DNA of 50,561 nucleotides from an uncultured Eubacteriales bacterium (GCA_949294665.1 CASFID010000073.1:1-50561), one strand, 5' to 3'; shown: positions 34,068-43,329, numbered from the stretch's first letter. Numbers and translations: made by a program. Notes: a model not told the origin generated them from the sequence alone.

Positions 34068-36230
34068 ATGAAAAGATTTTTGATCATTGTAGTAGGGGCG
34101 GGGATTATCGCGGCAGGGCTTCTCATCGCCATGCTGAATTTCGGGTTCTATTTCGATTTTCAGCCGGACGCTCCGGTCAGTGCAGACTTTTCCTGTGAAG
34201 GCAGCAGGATCATCGCTGTAAGTGAAGACGGGAGAGAAGAGGTCCGGATAAAGGGCGTTGAGGTATCGGCCAGTATTCCGGAACATGCAGCCTCGGATTT
34301 TAAACCCGAAAAAGAGGATTATATGCGATGGTTCAGACAGATCCGGGAAATGGGAGCGAATACGGTGAAAGTGGCGGGCATCATGGACGACACGTTTTAC
34401 GAGGCATTTTATGATTTTAATGTAAACAGCGACAGCCCTCTCTACCTGATCCAGGGAATCCTGGTGCAGGATGCGGTGAATTACGGGGCAGGCGATGCTT
34501 ACGAATCAGACTATATGGGCGAACTTCTGGCAGATGGGAAAAGGATCGTAGATATCATTCACGGAAGACGTATTATCATGAACAGAGAACCGGGCCGGGG
34601 AACAGGATGGTATAAAAAGGACATTTCCGGGTGGGTGATCGGATTCCTTGTCGGATCTTCATGGAACGCGGATGTAGTTGCCTATACGGACCATGAAACG
34701 TACAGGAACGGAGTATATGAAGGAGAATATTTTTCCACCAAACCGGGCGCCAGCCCGTTTGAAGCAATGCTTGCGCAAGTGATGGACACGATCACCGCTT
34801 ATGAAAGTAATAAGTATAAAGAACAACATATGATCGGATTTGCCAATGAACCGGCTACCGATCTCCTGGAATACCGCCACGACTATGGTGAGCTGATGCG
34901 CCCGTATGAAAAATCGGGAAAACAGGGAGTGACCTACGCAAGACAGCTCAATAAAATATGCCGGATCGATGCAGAGAATATCGGTACGTCTGAAAAAGTG
35001 CAGGCGGGATATTTTGCCGCATACAGCCTGTATGATTTCTGTGCTGATTTTGACCAGTATCTGTCAGAAGAACAGTCGGCGGAGTTTGCGGATATTCTCT
35101 CAGATCTTGACAGAGATGGCAGCTATGACGGATATACGGAGTTTCTGGGAAGATACCATACGATTCCGCTGATCTGTACAAGCTATGGATTTTCCACGGC
35201 GAGGGGCGTGGTATCGGAGAAAGGGTTTCCTCTTACAGAGACAGAACAGGGAGAGAGGCTCGTAGCGATATATGAGGATCTGTGCAAAGAGGGATGGAGT
35301 GGAGCTGTGATCAACTCATGGCAGGACAGATGGGAACTGCGAAGCTGGAATACAGCATATGCTCAGGATTTCACAAATAATGCCATGTGGCATGATCTTC
35401 AGACGGAGTCACAGTGGTATGGCCTGATGGAATTTACGGGGGAAAGTCGCACGATAGACGGGGAGCCCGGCGAGTGGGAGGAAGAAGACGTTGTATACAC
35501 AGGGGACGGAATCACACTCTCCGCATATGTGGATACTGAAGGGCTTGCGCTTCTGGCGGAAGGCCAAAACGTGACGCCGAACCGGACGATCTATATTCCT
35601 GTTGATACGACGGACCAGAGCGGCAGTACGGTATGTGAGTCCCTGGAACTCTCGTTTTCAGAGCCGGCGGATTTTCTGATCTGTATTGACGGGGAGGAAA
35701 ACAGCAGAGTGCTCGTACAAGAGAGATATGAGTCTGTCAGAGCGAATTTCTTAAGTGAGATAAACGGAGAGGATGCTTATGTCTCATATCCTGATGCAGA
35801 TTCTTCTGATTTTATCCCGATCAATATGGTGATGGAAAACACGACGATGGTGGACTATGTGGACTATACCACCAGAGAATTGAAATACCTTCCGTTGTAC
35901 GAAACAGGAAAACTTCGTCATGGAAACGGAGATCCGTCATCAGCGGACTATGATTCGCTGTCCGATTTCTGTTATGGGGAAAACTGCGTGGAAATAAGGC
36001 TCCCGTGGGCGCTGCTTAACTTTGCCAATCCGGTCTCCATGAACATTCATGACGACTATTATGAAAATTACGGGGTGGAATTTACCGAGGTGGAAGAATG
36101 CCGGATCGGTATATCGTATGACGGCACGGAGAAGATCAGAATGGATGTTTTTCCTCTGAACTGGGAGAACAGAACCTATAGTGAAAGGCTGAAAGACTCT
36201 TACAGGATCGTTCAGGCAGCATGGAGGTAG
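34068..36230 (+). CDS. Membrane-anchored putative glycoside hydrolase (clan A-like barrel plus C-terminal beta domain)
   Basis: A 720-residue protein with a signal-anchor at residues 3-25 (IIVVGAGIIAAGLLIAML). The region GVEVSASIPEH ... REMGANTVKV is typical for the first strands of clan-A TIM barrels, and FANEPAT with Glu261 resembles the acid/base strand of that clan; ICTSYGFSTARG and VINSWQDRWE would be later strands. The C-terminal 270 residues look like a beta-rich carbohydrate-binding or sugar-hydrolase accessory domain. I do not recognise a defined GH family. In the operon it could trim or process the polymer made by the GT2 enzyme (inference). Confidence 0.65.
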   Translation: MKRFLIIVVGAGIIAAGLLIAMLNFGFYFDFQPDAPVSADFSCEGSRIIAVSEDGREEVRIKGVEVSASIPEHAASDFKPEKEDYMRWFRQIREMGANTVKVAGIMDDTFYEAFYDFNVNSDSPLYLIQGILVQDAVNYGAGDAYESDYMGELLADGKRIVDIIHGRRIIMNREPGRGTGWYKKDISGWVIGFLVGSSWNADVVAYTDHETYRNGVYEGEYFSTKPGASPFEAMLAQVMDTITAYESNKYKEQHMIGFANEPATDLLEYRHDYGELMRPYEKSGKQGVTYARQLNKICRIDAENIGTSEKVQAGYFAAYSLYDFCADFDQYLSEEQSAEFADILSDLDRDGSYDGYTEFLGRYHTIPLICTSYGFSTARGVVSEKGFPLTETEQGERLVAIYEDLCKEGWSGAVINSWQDRWELRSWNTAYAQDFTNNAMWHDLQTESQWYGLMEFTGESRTIDGEPGEWEEEDVVYTGDGITLSAYVDTEGLALLAEGQNVTPNRTIYIPVDTTDQSGSTVCESLELSFSEPADFLICIDGEENSRVLVQERYESVRANFLSEINGEDAYVSYPDADSSDFIPINMVMENTTMVDYVDYTTRELKYLPLYETGKLRHGNGDPSSADYDSLSDFCYGENCVEIRLPWALLNFANPVSMNIHDDYYENYGVEFTEVEECRIGISYDGTEKIRMDVFPLNWENRTYSERLKDSYRIVQAAWR

Positions 36231-36234
36231 CTAT

Positions 36235-37335
36235 ATGCAGCAAAGCGTTGTCAGCATGATCATTGCATTCTACATTTTTGTCAGTACGGCACTTCTTATA
36301 TTTAATGTTGCTTATATGCTTGGCGGCGGAGTGAAAAAACGCATTACTGACCGGAGAGTCAGGGAGGAGATAAAAGAACAGGCGAAAGCTGCCGGGGACG
36401 CTTCATATCGGGCGGAGCCAAGGTACAGGAGACAACTGTACCGGAAATTGAAAAACCCCGGGAAGCTGGCTGTCATAGCGAATGCAGCGGAGGAAAACAG
36501 AGGAAAAATCTCTGAGGATGCGATCGTCGAGTGCCTGCACGACTGCCGTACGGCAGTGTTTGACGCGGCGGCAGTCTATCGGAAGAAACCGGCAATGGAG
36601 CGGGCGCTCTTTGCATATCTGATCTCGCTCTTTCCCGATAAGGCGGCTGAGGAACACAAAACACTGGGAGAAATATTGATCGATTATCTGGATGATTCCA
36701 CAATATACTGCCGGCAGAATGTCCTTCAGGCTTTGTACCGGCTTGGGAATGAAGATGCACTCGTGCGCGCCCTTAAGATTTTTTACGAGCATAGATGGTA
36801 CCATAATCCAAAGCTGATAGCCGACGGCCTCACACAGTTCAGAGGAGATACCTCCAGACTGGCAAGACGCCTTTGGAGCCAAAAGAAGGATGAAAGGATG
36901 GAGGTAACACTGATCCAATTCATGAACCGTATTCCTGACGACATGTCGGATCTGATTCTTCCGGCGCTCTTTTCAAAATATCATGAGGCGCGGTTTGCGG
37001 CGGTGCGGTATTTTGCCAATCATATAAATCCAGAAGCGGAGAAGGTACTCCTGAATATACTGGAGGAGGACAGCGATGTCTCTGCAGTTGCCGCACAGGC
37101 GCTGGGAAGTTACCCCGGTGAGAAGACAAAGAAGGAACTGATGCACGCGATCCACAGCGGGAACTGGTATACCCGTCACAATGCCGCTGTATCGCTTGTG
37201 CAGATGGACCTGTCTCCAAAGGAGATCGAGAATCTGTGTACTAGCGATGACAGATATGTAAGAGAAATGTTTACTTATATAGTCAGAAAACAGAGGGATA
37301 TAGAGAATGATAGCAGTATTGGAGTACGTTCTTAA
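36235..37335 (+). CDS. Membrane-anchored HEAT-repeat protein
   Basis: A 366-residue protein with one N-terminal transmembrane helix (about 6-30), a basic juxtamembrane stretch and then helical repeats of HEAT type facing the cytosol (for example ARFAAVRYFANHI and SAVAAQALGSY). Such repeats bind proteins. It starts 4 nt after the glycosidase stop and overlaps the GT2 gene by 29 nt, so it is probably made in fixed ratio with the synthase and may be its cytosolic partner. No enzymatic motif is seen. Confidence 0.8.
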   Translation: MQQSVVSMIIAFYIFVSTALLIFNVAYMLGGGVKKRITDRRVREEIKEQAKAAGDASYRAEPRYRRQLYRKLKNPGKLAVIANAAEENRGKISEDAIVECLHDCRTAVFDAAAVYRKKPAMERALFAYLISLFPDKAAEEHKTLGEILIDYLDDSTIYCRQNVLQALYRLGNEDALVRALKIFYEHRWYHNPKLIADGLTQFRGDTSRLARRLWSQKKDERMEVTLIQFMNRIPDDMSDLILPALFSKYHEARFAAVRYFANHINPEAEKVLLNILEEDSDVSAVAAQALGSYPGEKTKKELMHAIHSGNWYTRHNAAVSLVQMDLSPKEIENLCTSDDRYVREMFTYIVRKQRDIENDSSIGVRS

Positions 37336-38707
37336 ATTTGTAAACAGTTTTTTCCTGATCTATCTGATGATCTACGCAACTTATCTGCTGCTCTCGGTAG
37401 CGGTGGGGGCATGGGATCTTTATTACGCGAACAGGATGCAGGGAATAAAAAATGAGATAAAACACGACTTCTATTTTCCTGTGTCTATTCTCGTGCCCGC
37501 ATATAATGAGGAAGTTACGATAGTAGACAGTGTTGAATCTTTGCTAAAACTGGACTATCGCTTATATGAAATCATTATCGTTGACGATGGTTCGACAGAC
37601 GGTACTGTGAAAGCGCTGACCGATCATTTTAAGATGATAAAGATACAGCGCCCCATACGCAAGAAACTTATCTGCGAGGAAGAGAAAGAGATTTACACCG
37701 CAGTTGGTCTGAGTGTTCCGGTCACTCTCATCTGTAAACACAACGGCGGGAAAGGAGACGCACTGAATATGGGGATCAATGCTGCTTCTTATCCTTATTT
37801 CCTCTGTATTGATGCGGATTCTATGCTCCAGCCGAATTCCCTGGAGAGGATCGTGAAACCTGTTATGGAAAAAGACAATGTGATAGCGGTGGGAGGTCTG
37901 GTCCGCGCTTCTCAGAGCCTTCAGATCGAGCACGGAAAACAGATGGGATACCGTGTGCCGTGGAATATTGTAACAAGTATGCAGCTCATGGAATATGACC
38001 GTTCTTTTCTGGCCGCCCGCATATTTCTGGACCGATTTAACGGGAATATGATCATCTCCGGCGCGTTCGGTCTCTTCAAAAAAGACATTGTGATAGCGGC
38101 GGGAGGATATGACAGAGACACTTTGGGCGAAGATATGGAACTGGTAGTGCGTATGCATGTGTTCTGCAGAAATAACAAGATTCCGTATCAGGTCTGTTAT
38201 GAACCGAATGCTGTCTGCTGGAGTCAAGTCCCGGAGTCATTGAATGATCTGAGGAAGCAGAGGAGACGTTGGCATCTTGGCCTCTTCCAGAGTTTGATAA
38301 AACATCGCAGGATATTTATGAATCCGAACTATGGCTGGCTGGGGATAGGTTCCTATCTTTATTATCTTCTTTACGAACTGCTGTCGCCGGTCTTCCAGCT
38401 CATCGGATGGATCACCATGGCAGCTTCTGCTGCACTGGGGATACTGAACTGGGATTTTATGATCCGGTTCTATCTGATGTATACAATGTATAATGCAGTG
38501 CTTACGCTTACGATATTCTTCCAGCGGATCTATACGCTGCATCTTCGGAGGAAATTGATCGATATAGTGAAAGCAATCTTTATCTGTATCCTGGAAAATG
38601 TGTTTTTCCGCCTGTTCCTGGATGTAGTCCGGGTGACTGCTTTTTTTGGATACGGCAAAGGGAAAAAGCAGTGGGGAGAGATCACAAGGGTGAAGCAGAG
38701 TATGTGA
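37307..38707 (+). CDS. Processive family 2 glycosyltransferase (PgaC/IcaA- or hyaluronan-synthase-like)
   Basis: A 466-residue membrane synthase. Two N-terminal hydrophobic segments are followed by the GT-A core: ILVPAYNEE, VDDGSTDGT, HNGGKGDALN, CIDADSM, GEDMELVVRM and the processive signature RKQRRRWHLG (Q-R-R-R-W). Several C-terminal transmembrane helices follow (from about 345). Enzymes of this layout polymerise and export polysaccharides such as poly-N-acetylglucosamine. No deacetylase gene is in the operon, so the polymer is unknown. It is the last gene of the VTC-DUF4956-CotH-GH-HEAT-GT2 operon. Confidence 0.9.
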   Translation: MIAVLEYVLKFVNSFFLIYLMIYATYLLLSVAVGAWDLYYANRMQGIKNEIKHDFYFPVSILVPAYNEEVTIVDSVESLLKLDYRLYEIIIVDDGSTDGTVKALTDHFKMIKIQRPIRKKLICEEEKEIYTAVGLSVPVTLICKHNGGKGDALNMGINAASYPYFLCIDADSMLQPNSLERIVKPVMEKDNVIAVGGLVRASQSLQIEHGKQMGYRVPWNIVTSMQLMEYDRSFLAARIFLDRFNGNMIISGAFGLFKKDIVIAAGGYDRDTLGEDMELVVRMHVFCRNNKIPYQVCYEPNAVCWSQVPESLNDLRKQRRRWHLGLFQSLIKHRRIFMNPNYGWLGIGSYLYYLLYELLSPVFQLIGWITMAASAALGILNWDFMIRFYLMYTMYNAVLTLTIFFQRIYTLHLRRKLIDIVKAIFICILENVFFRLFLDVVRVTAFFGYGKGKKQWGEITRVKQSM

Positions 38708-38750
38708 TCATCTGTTATATAAACGGCAGGAAGTCCGCCATATATTATAA

Positions 38751-38813
38751 TAAGAAGTTCTGCTGTCATAGTAAGGAGTTCTGCCTCTACAATAAGGAAT
38801 CTCTTGTAAAATG
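38751..38813 (+). repeat. Three 21-nt direct repeats upstream of guaA
   Basis: TAAGAAGTTCTGC at 38751, TAAGGAGTTCTGC at 38772 and the more divergent TAAGGAATCTCTT at 38793 recur with a period of exactly 21 nt. The third covers the -35 element of the guaA promoter. Two helical turns of spacing suits tandem binding of a regulator on one face of the DNA. Confidence 0.55.
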
Positions 38814-38832
38814 AAGCGATGTCCACTATAAT
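38804..38832 (+). promoter_or_regulatory. Sigma-A-type promoter of guaA
   Basis: TTGTAA at 38804-38809, spacer 17 nt, TATAAT at 38827-38832; the start codon is at 38881. No guanine riboswitch motif was seen in the leader. Confidence 0.7.
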
Positions 38833-38880
38833 TGGATGATAGAAAACTTGCTGTTTGAGCATGGGATCAGGAGGGAGATT

Positions 38881-40428
38881 GTGAAGAACGAATTAGTGAT
38901 CGTCCTTGACTTCGGCGGACAATATAACCAGCTTGTCGCAAGACGTGTCAGGGAATGCAATGTGTACTGTGAGATTTATTCTTACAAAACAGATATTGAA
39001 AAAATAAAGGCTATGGCTCCAAGAGGGATCATCCTTACAGGTGGACCGAACAGCTGCTATCTGCCGGATTCACCGACATATTCGGACGAGCTGTTCAAGC
39101 TGGGGATACCGGTGCTGGGACTCTGCTACGGTGCCCAACTTATGATGCACGTGCTTGGGGGAAGAGTAGAGAAAGCGGACGTCAGAGAATATGGAAAAAC
39201 AGAAGTCCTGATCGACAAGACTTCATCTAAAATGTTTGCGGACGTCTCCACTCCGACGGTATGCTGGATGAGCCACTTTGACTATATTTCAAAAGTTGCG
39301 CCGGGATTTGAGATATCTGCCCATACGGCGGACTGCCCGGTGGCAGCGGCAGAAAATGAAGCGGAGAAGCTATACGCGATTCAGTTCCATCCGGAAGTGC
39401 TCCATACGCAGGAAGGCACAAAGATGATTAATAACTTTGTAAAGAATGTGTGTGGATGTACCGGTGACTGGCGGATGGATGCGTTCGTGGAAAATTCTGT
39501 AAAAGCGATCCGTGAGAAAGTGGGAGACGGCAAAGTGCTCTGCGCGCTTTCCGGTGGAGTGGATTCTTCTGTGGCAGCAGTCATGCTCTCTAAAGCAATC
39601 GGAAAACAGCTCACCTGCGTTTTTGTCGACCATGGTCTTCTGCGAAAGAACGAAGGCGATGAAGTTGAGGCGGTTTTTGGCCCGGACGGTTCTTATGACC
39701 TGAATTTTATCCGTGTGAACGCACAGGAGAGATTTTATGACAAATTAAAGGGTGTGGAAGAACCGGAGAAGAAGAGAAAGATCATCGGGGAAGAGTTCAT
39801 CCGCGTCTTTGAGGAAGAGGCAAAGAAGATCGGGGCTGTGGATTTCCTTGTGCAGGGAACTATCTATCCGGATGTGGTAGAGAGTGGCCTTGGCGGTGAG
39901 TCCGCAGTGATCAAATCTCACCACAATGTGGGAGGGCTTCCGGATTATGTTGACTTTAAAGAAATCATCGAACCGCTCCGTGATCTGTTCAAGGATGAGG
40001 TACGCAAAGCCGGACTTGAGATGGGAATTCCGGAATATCTGGTATATCGCCAGCCATTCCCCGGTCCGGGGCTTGGCATCCGCATTATCGGTGAGATTAC
40101 TGCAGAGAAAGTGAAGATCGTACAGGACGCAGACGCTATCTATCGTGAGGAGATTGCAAATGCCGGACTTGATAAGAGTATCGGACAGTATTTTGCCGGA
40201 CTTACGAATATGAGGAGCGTCGGAGTCATGGGTGATGAGAGAACTTATGACTATGCAGTGGCGCTCAGGGCTGTGAATACGGTGGACTTCATGACTGCAG
40301 AGGCGGCGGAGATCCCTTATGAGGTGCTCAGTAAAGTGATGAGCAGGATTATTAATGAAGTGCGGGGGGTTAACAGGGTGATGTATGATCTGACCAGTAA
40401 GCCGCCGGGAACTATAGAGTTCGAATAG
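38881..40428 (+). CDS. guaA: GMP synthase (glutamine-hydrolysing)
   Basis: A 515-residue enzyme converting XMP to GMP. The class I amidotransferase domain has LGLCYGAQ with Cys82 and the QFHPEV His/Glu pair; the ATP-pyrophosphatase domain starts at [16 protein letters not shown], and the C-terminal dimerisation domain ends with the typical PPGTIEFE. The start is a GTG at 38881 with AGGAGGG 5 nt upstream; an in-frame ATG at 38836 has no ribosome site and would add 15 residues unlike the family. Length is normal, so the gene is intact although a mobile element is integrated at its 3' end. Confidence 0.97.
   Translation: MKNELVIVLDFGGQYNQLVARRVRECNVYCEIYSYKTDIEKIKAMAPRGIILTGGPNSCYLPDSPTYSDELFKLGIPVLGLCYGAQLMMHVLGGRVEKADVREYGKTEVLIDKTSSKMFADVSTPTVCWMSHFDYISKVAPGFEISAHTADCPVAAAENEAEKLYAIQFHPEVLHTQEGTKMINNFVKNVCGCTGDWRMDAFVENSVKAIREKVGDGKVLCALSGGVDSSVAAVMLSKAIGKQLTCVFVDHGLLRKNEGDEVEAVFGPDGSYDLNFIRVNAQERFYDKLKGVEEPEKKRKIIGEEFIRVFEEEAKKIGAVDFLVQGTIYPDVVESGLGGESAVIKSHHNVGGLPDYVDFKEIIEPLRDLFKDEVRKAGLEMGIPEYLVYRQPFPGPGLGIRIIGEITAEKVKIVQDADAIYREEIANAGLDKSIGQYFAGLTNMRSVGVMGDERTYDYAVALRAVNTVDFMTAEAAEIPYEVLSKVMSRIINEVRGVNRVMYDLTSKPPGTIEFE
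40417..40424 (+). other. Presumed left core attachment site in guaA
   Basis: GAGTTCGA in the last guaA codons, repeated near the right end. The insertion leaves the guaA product unchanged. Confidence 0.5.
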
Positions 40429-40436
40429 GAGAGTAA

Positions 40437-40477
40437 AGCCCACAATCCCAGCATTTATGCGGGGTTGCGGGCTTTTT
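40437..40477 (+). terminator. Intrinsic terminator after guaA
   Basis: A stem of 13 positions with one mismatch and one wobble (40437-40449 with 40461-40473) then T5. If the element boundary is in guaA, this terminator is supplied by the element and replaces the original one. Confidence 0.8.
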
Positions 40478-40486
40478 CTATGCCTC

Positions 40487-40507
40487 GTGACAATCAAATG
40501 ACAATAA
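40487..40507 (+). repeat. Left arm-type repeat of the element
   Basis: Two TGACAAT heptamers 11 nt apart (40488 and 40499) within a 21-nt block that recurs at 50240-50260 with one difference. This fits binding sites for the N-terminal arm-binding domain of the integrase. Confidence 0.7.
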
Positions 40508-40510
40508 TAA

Positions 40511-41389
40511 TTAAGTGTGGGCTTGGATATTTTTGTTTAAACTAAATAAATTATTTGGTAGATTGCAAGATTTATGAAGTCTGCAAAAAGTAATTTCTTC
40601 AAAATTTCTTGAGAACTCATCAGCTTCTTCTTGGGATATTTCAAATTCGTAGCTGCATTGTTTGCAATTATCAACGCCATAGTGGATAGATAGATTCAAT
40701 AAGTAACTGTCTGATTTCCAATAAAAATATTGTTTTAAAGTTTTATTTATTGAAGAGTATTCGTTTGTTTGTTTATATCCAGCTTTGATAGCGGCAATTG
40801 TTGTCTTTAGTTCATCAATATTTTTGCATGAGCTGATTTTGTAATCAGGATTGAAATACATAAATTGCGAAAGTGAAGTTTCATTATCATTACATTCAGA
40901 ATTAAGTTTTGATGCATCATCTTGAGCTGAAAACTCGATAATGAAAGGCTCTAAAGTATTTTCCTTGATTTTGTAAGGGCGTGCATATGTTGCAGAATTT
41001 AGTCGATTTGCCGAGTTATTACCAAGCCAATTGATATATGTAGATTCAAGAAAAGACCATTTGTATGTTTTTTCCCATGAATCAGATTGTCGTGTTAAAG
41101 TAGCATCAATTGAAGTGATAGTAGTGTCCTGATCTTCACATTGAATGCAAAACATTAGTTTGAAGTAACATCCAGATTCATTAAATAATAATAAAAGAGG
41201 GTTGTTTTCAAAAGGTATAATAGATAACCTTAATCTTTTTGCTTTTTTATAAATCCATTGTAGGAGTGGTACACCTATTGAAATCACAATTGCAATAATA
41301 GAAATTAGTAATGAGTATTTTTCATAAGAACTCATTGCAGAATTCGTGGTGTTCTGAATGATATTTGAAGTTAATATTTCTGACGACAT
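40511..41389 (-). CDS. Membrane-anchored protein of unknown function, cargo downstream of the repressor
   Basis: A 292-residue protein with one transmembrane helix near the N-terminus (about residues 25-45, LLISIIAIVISIGVPLL) and a soluble domain of about 240 residues, with three to five Cys in its second half. No family is recognised. Base composition is AT-rich. ATG 41389 has TGAGGA upstream; an ATG at 41407 overlapping the repressor stop as TAATG is a second candidate. Expression with the repressor in the integrated state suggests a trait useful to the host cell, such as phage or plasmid exclusion, but this is only inference. Confidence 0.7.
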   Translation of the reverse strand: MSSEILTSNIIQNTTNSAMSSYEKYSLLISIIAIVISIGVPLLQWIYKKAKRLRLSIIPFENNPLLLLFNESGCYFKLMFCIQCEDQDTTITSIDATLTRQSDSWEKTYKWSFLESTYINWLGNNSANRLNSATYARPYKIKENTLEPFIIEFSAQDDASKLNSECNDNETSLSQFMYFNPDYKISSCKNIDELKTTIAAIKAGYKQTNEYSSINKTLKQYFYWKSDSYLLNLSIHYGVDNCKQCSYEFEISQEEADEFSRNFEEITFCRLHKSCNLPNNLFSLNKNIQAHT

Positions 41390-41406
41390 TTTAATCCTCA
41401 CATCCA

Positions 41407-41835
41407 TTATTTTGGGTATTTGCTCCTCCAGGCTAAGTATTCCTCTTCCGTAATTTCTTCGTTTCTGTATTTCTGGTACATATCTGCCCATTCACCGATT
41501 TGATCCAGCATATTTAATGAATCATGTCCTTTATCCTTAAACATCAGTTGAGGTACCCCGGATTCATCTCTGTAGGCATGGAGTCCATACTGGTCTTCCA
41601 ATGCGAAAAGAGAATGCATAACACTTATATAGGTATCAAAGTTAGGATCTGCCAGTGCGAATGGGCTGATTTTTAATGCATTGGCAATTTTTTCTAATTG
41701 ATCCTGAGAAGCAGTGCGGTTCCCAAGTTCATAATTTCTTACAGCTGACTCACTTAGTCCTGCCTTTATGGCCAATTCTTTTTGGGTATATCCTTGTTCT
41801 AACCGATATTTCCTGATTTTATCTCCAACAGTCAT
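41407..41835 (-). CDS. XRE-family repressor of the mobile element
   Basis: A 142-residue protein with an N-terminal helix-turn-helix (YTQKELAIKAGLSESAVRNYE) of the Cro/C1 type and a C-terminal segment ending EEEYLAWRSKYPK, common in repressors of firmicute integrative elements. ATG 41835 follows AAGGAGCG. It is transcribed leftward from a region with four spaced operator-like repeats, back to back with the xis/int promoter, which is the layout of a lysis/lysogeny-type switch. No ImmA-type metalloprotease is present nearby. Confidence 0.88.
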   Translation of the reverse strand: MTVGDKIRKYRLEQGYTQKELAIKAGLSESAVRNYELGNRTASQDQLEKIANALKISPFALADPNFDTYISVMHSLFALEDQYGLHAYRDESGVPQLMFKDKGHDSLNMLDQIGEWADMYQKYRNEEITEEEYLAWRSKYPK

Positions 41836-41867
41836 AATTAATCGCTCCTTCACAGTTCTTGTCTCTT

Positions 41868-41873
41868 ATTATA
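41868..41873 (-). promoter_or_regulatory. -10 element of the repressor promoter
   Basis: On the minus strand this reads TATAAT, 33 nt upstream of the repressor start. The -35 position overlaps the first operator and is a weak match, as expected for an autoregulated promoter. Confidence 0.5.
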
Positions 41874-41882
41874 GCATGAACA

Positions 41883-41986
41883 GTTCAAAAATGAAATATA
41901 AAAACAAACCGTTCAATATTGAAATTATTCTGTTGACATTTCGAAAATGAAATGTTATGATACAAGCGTACCGTTCAGAAATGAAC
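41883..41986. promoter_or_regulatory. Four operator repeats of the element's repressor
   Basis: Fourteen-nt sites of the form GTTCAnnnnTGAAC occur at 41883-41896, 41911-41924, 41939-41952 and 41973-41986, with centres 28, 28 and 34 nt apart. The last is a near-perfect palindrome (GTTCAGAAATGAAC). The third fills the spacer of the rightward promoter. They are presumably bound by the adjacent XRE repressor. Confidence 0.75.
41933..41961 (+). promoter_or_regulatory. Rightward promoter of the xis-int module
   Basis: TTGACA at 41933-41938, 17-nt spacer, TATGAT at 41956-41961. One operator lies between the two boxes, so repressor binding would block polymerase. Confidence 0.8.
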
Positions 41987-42023
41987 TGATGGAATTTATA
42001 AAAAGGGAAAGGAGGAAGAAAAT

Positions 42024-42212
42024 ATGGCGAGCAAATTATTTATCTCAGCGAAAGAAGTTGCCCGGGAATTAGAAGTATCTGATTCCTTTGCATATCGTCT
42101 GGTACATAAGCTGAACGATGAACTGGAAAAACAGGGATTTGTGGTTGTTAAGGGCAAAATTAGCCGTAAATATTTTGAAGAACGTGTTTATGGTATGAGC
42201 GAAACAAAATAA
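42024..42212 (+). CDS. Small helix-turn-helix protein, putative excisionase
   Basis: A 62-residue protein with a winged-helix DNA-binding motif (SAKEVARELEVSDSFAYRLVHKLN) of the MerR/Xis kind. AAAGGAGG precedes the start. It is the first gene under the repressible promoter and lies 31 nt before the integrase, the usual place of a recombination directionality factor. Confidence 0.75.
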   Translation: MASKLFISAKEVARELEVSDSFAYRLVHKLNDELEKQGFVVVKGKISRKYFEERVYGMSETK

Positions 42213-42243
42213 TGTGAGAGTTCAAGAAAGAAGGTGAAAATGA

Positions 42244-43329
42244 ATGGCAGTTATTAAAAACAAAAAGACTAATACTTATGAAGTTCGCACCTATTATAAG
42301 GATTGGACAGGTACCAGAAAACAAAAGACAAAGAGAGGATTTAAGCGTAAATGTGATGCGCAAGACTGGGAGAGGGCTTTCAAATTAAAGGAAAATAGAA
42401 GTCTGGATATGACATTCGGAGATTTTGTGAATATCTATCTGAACGATATTAAACCCAGGATTAAATATAATACCTGGCTGACTAAAAAGCACATTGTCGA
42501 TAAGAAGATTCTCCCATATTTTACGGACAGAAAACTACAGGAGATCAAGACGGCAGATATCCGTCAGTGGCAAAACATGATCATGAATCATCGAGATGCC
42601 AATGGAAAGGGATATTCGCAGGTATATCTTAAGACAATCCACAATCAAATGAGTGCGATTTTGAATCATGCTGTTAACTTTTATGATTTGAAAAGTAATG
42701 TTGCACGTAAGGCGGGATCCATGGGAAAAGAAAAATCAAAGGAAATGCTTTTCTGGACAAAAGAAGAGTATACACAGTTCATTGAGGCGGTTGCAGATAA
42801 GCCCATATCCTTTTACGCATTTGAAATTTTCTATTGGTGTGGATTGAGAATGGGGGAGCTTTTGGCCTTAACACCTGCAGATCTGGATTTTCGATCCCAT
42901 ACTATACGCATCAATAAATCTTATCAGCGCTTAGAGGGAAAAGATGTCATAACAGATCCTAAAACACCGAAAAGTAATCGAATTATAGTGATGCCGGAAT
43001 TTTTGAGTGAAGAGCTAGAAAGCTATTTAAGTATGCTGTATGGACTGAAAGAAACCGATCGAATCTTTCAGATTTCTAAAAGTTATCTCCATCATGAAAT
43101 GGATCGGGGAGTAAAGCTGTCAGGCGTCAAACGGATCCGTATCCATGATCTCCGGCATTCTCATGTATCGCTGTTGATTAATATGGGATATTCTGCTGTG
43201 GCAATTGCAGAGAGAGTAGGGCATGAAAGTGTTGAGATCACATATCGATACGCACATTTATTTCCTACGATACAGAAAGATATGGCGGACAGGTTAAATG
43301 AGGAAAGAGAGGATTCATGGAATGAGTGA
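42244..43329 (+). CDS. Tyrosine recombinase / integrase
   Basis: A 361-residue phage-type integrase. The N-terminal 55 residues (VRTYYKDWTGTRKQKTKRGFKRK) form an AP2-like arm-binding domain, a SAM-like core-binding domain spans about 60-160, and the catalytic domain contains Arg202 (CGLRMGE), His301 and Arg304 (IHDLRHSH), His327 (VGHES) and nucleophile Tyr336 (YRYAHL). All six-residue landmarks needed for strand exchange are seen except the less conserved Lys, which I did not place. It should insert the element at the 3' end of guaA and excise it with the Xis-like partner. Confidence 0.95.
   Translation: MAVIKNKKTNTYEVRTYYKDWTGTRKQKTKRGFKRKCDAQDWERAFKLKENRSLDMTFGDFVNIYLNDIKPRIKYNTWLTKKHIVDKKILPYFTDRKLQEIKTADIRQWQNMIMNHRDANGKGYSQVYLKTIHNQMSAILNHAVNFYDLKSNVARKAGSMGKEKSKEMLFWTKEEYTQFIEAVADKPISFYAFEIFYWCGLRMGELLALTPADLDFRSHTIRINKSYQRLEGKDVITDPKTPKSNRIIVMPEFLSEELESYLSMLYGLKETDRIFQISKSYLHHEMDRGVKLSGVKRIRIHDLRHSHVSLLINMGYSAVAIAERVGHESVEITYRYAHLFPTIQKDMADRLNEEREDSWNE

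Noticed and set aside
38708-38880. Guanine riboswitch upstream of guaA
   Set aside because: The three-way junction core and the paired loop sequences of the purine riboswitch are not found; only a promoter and 21-nt repeats are present.
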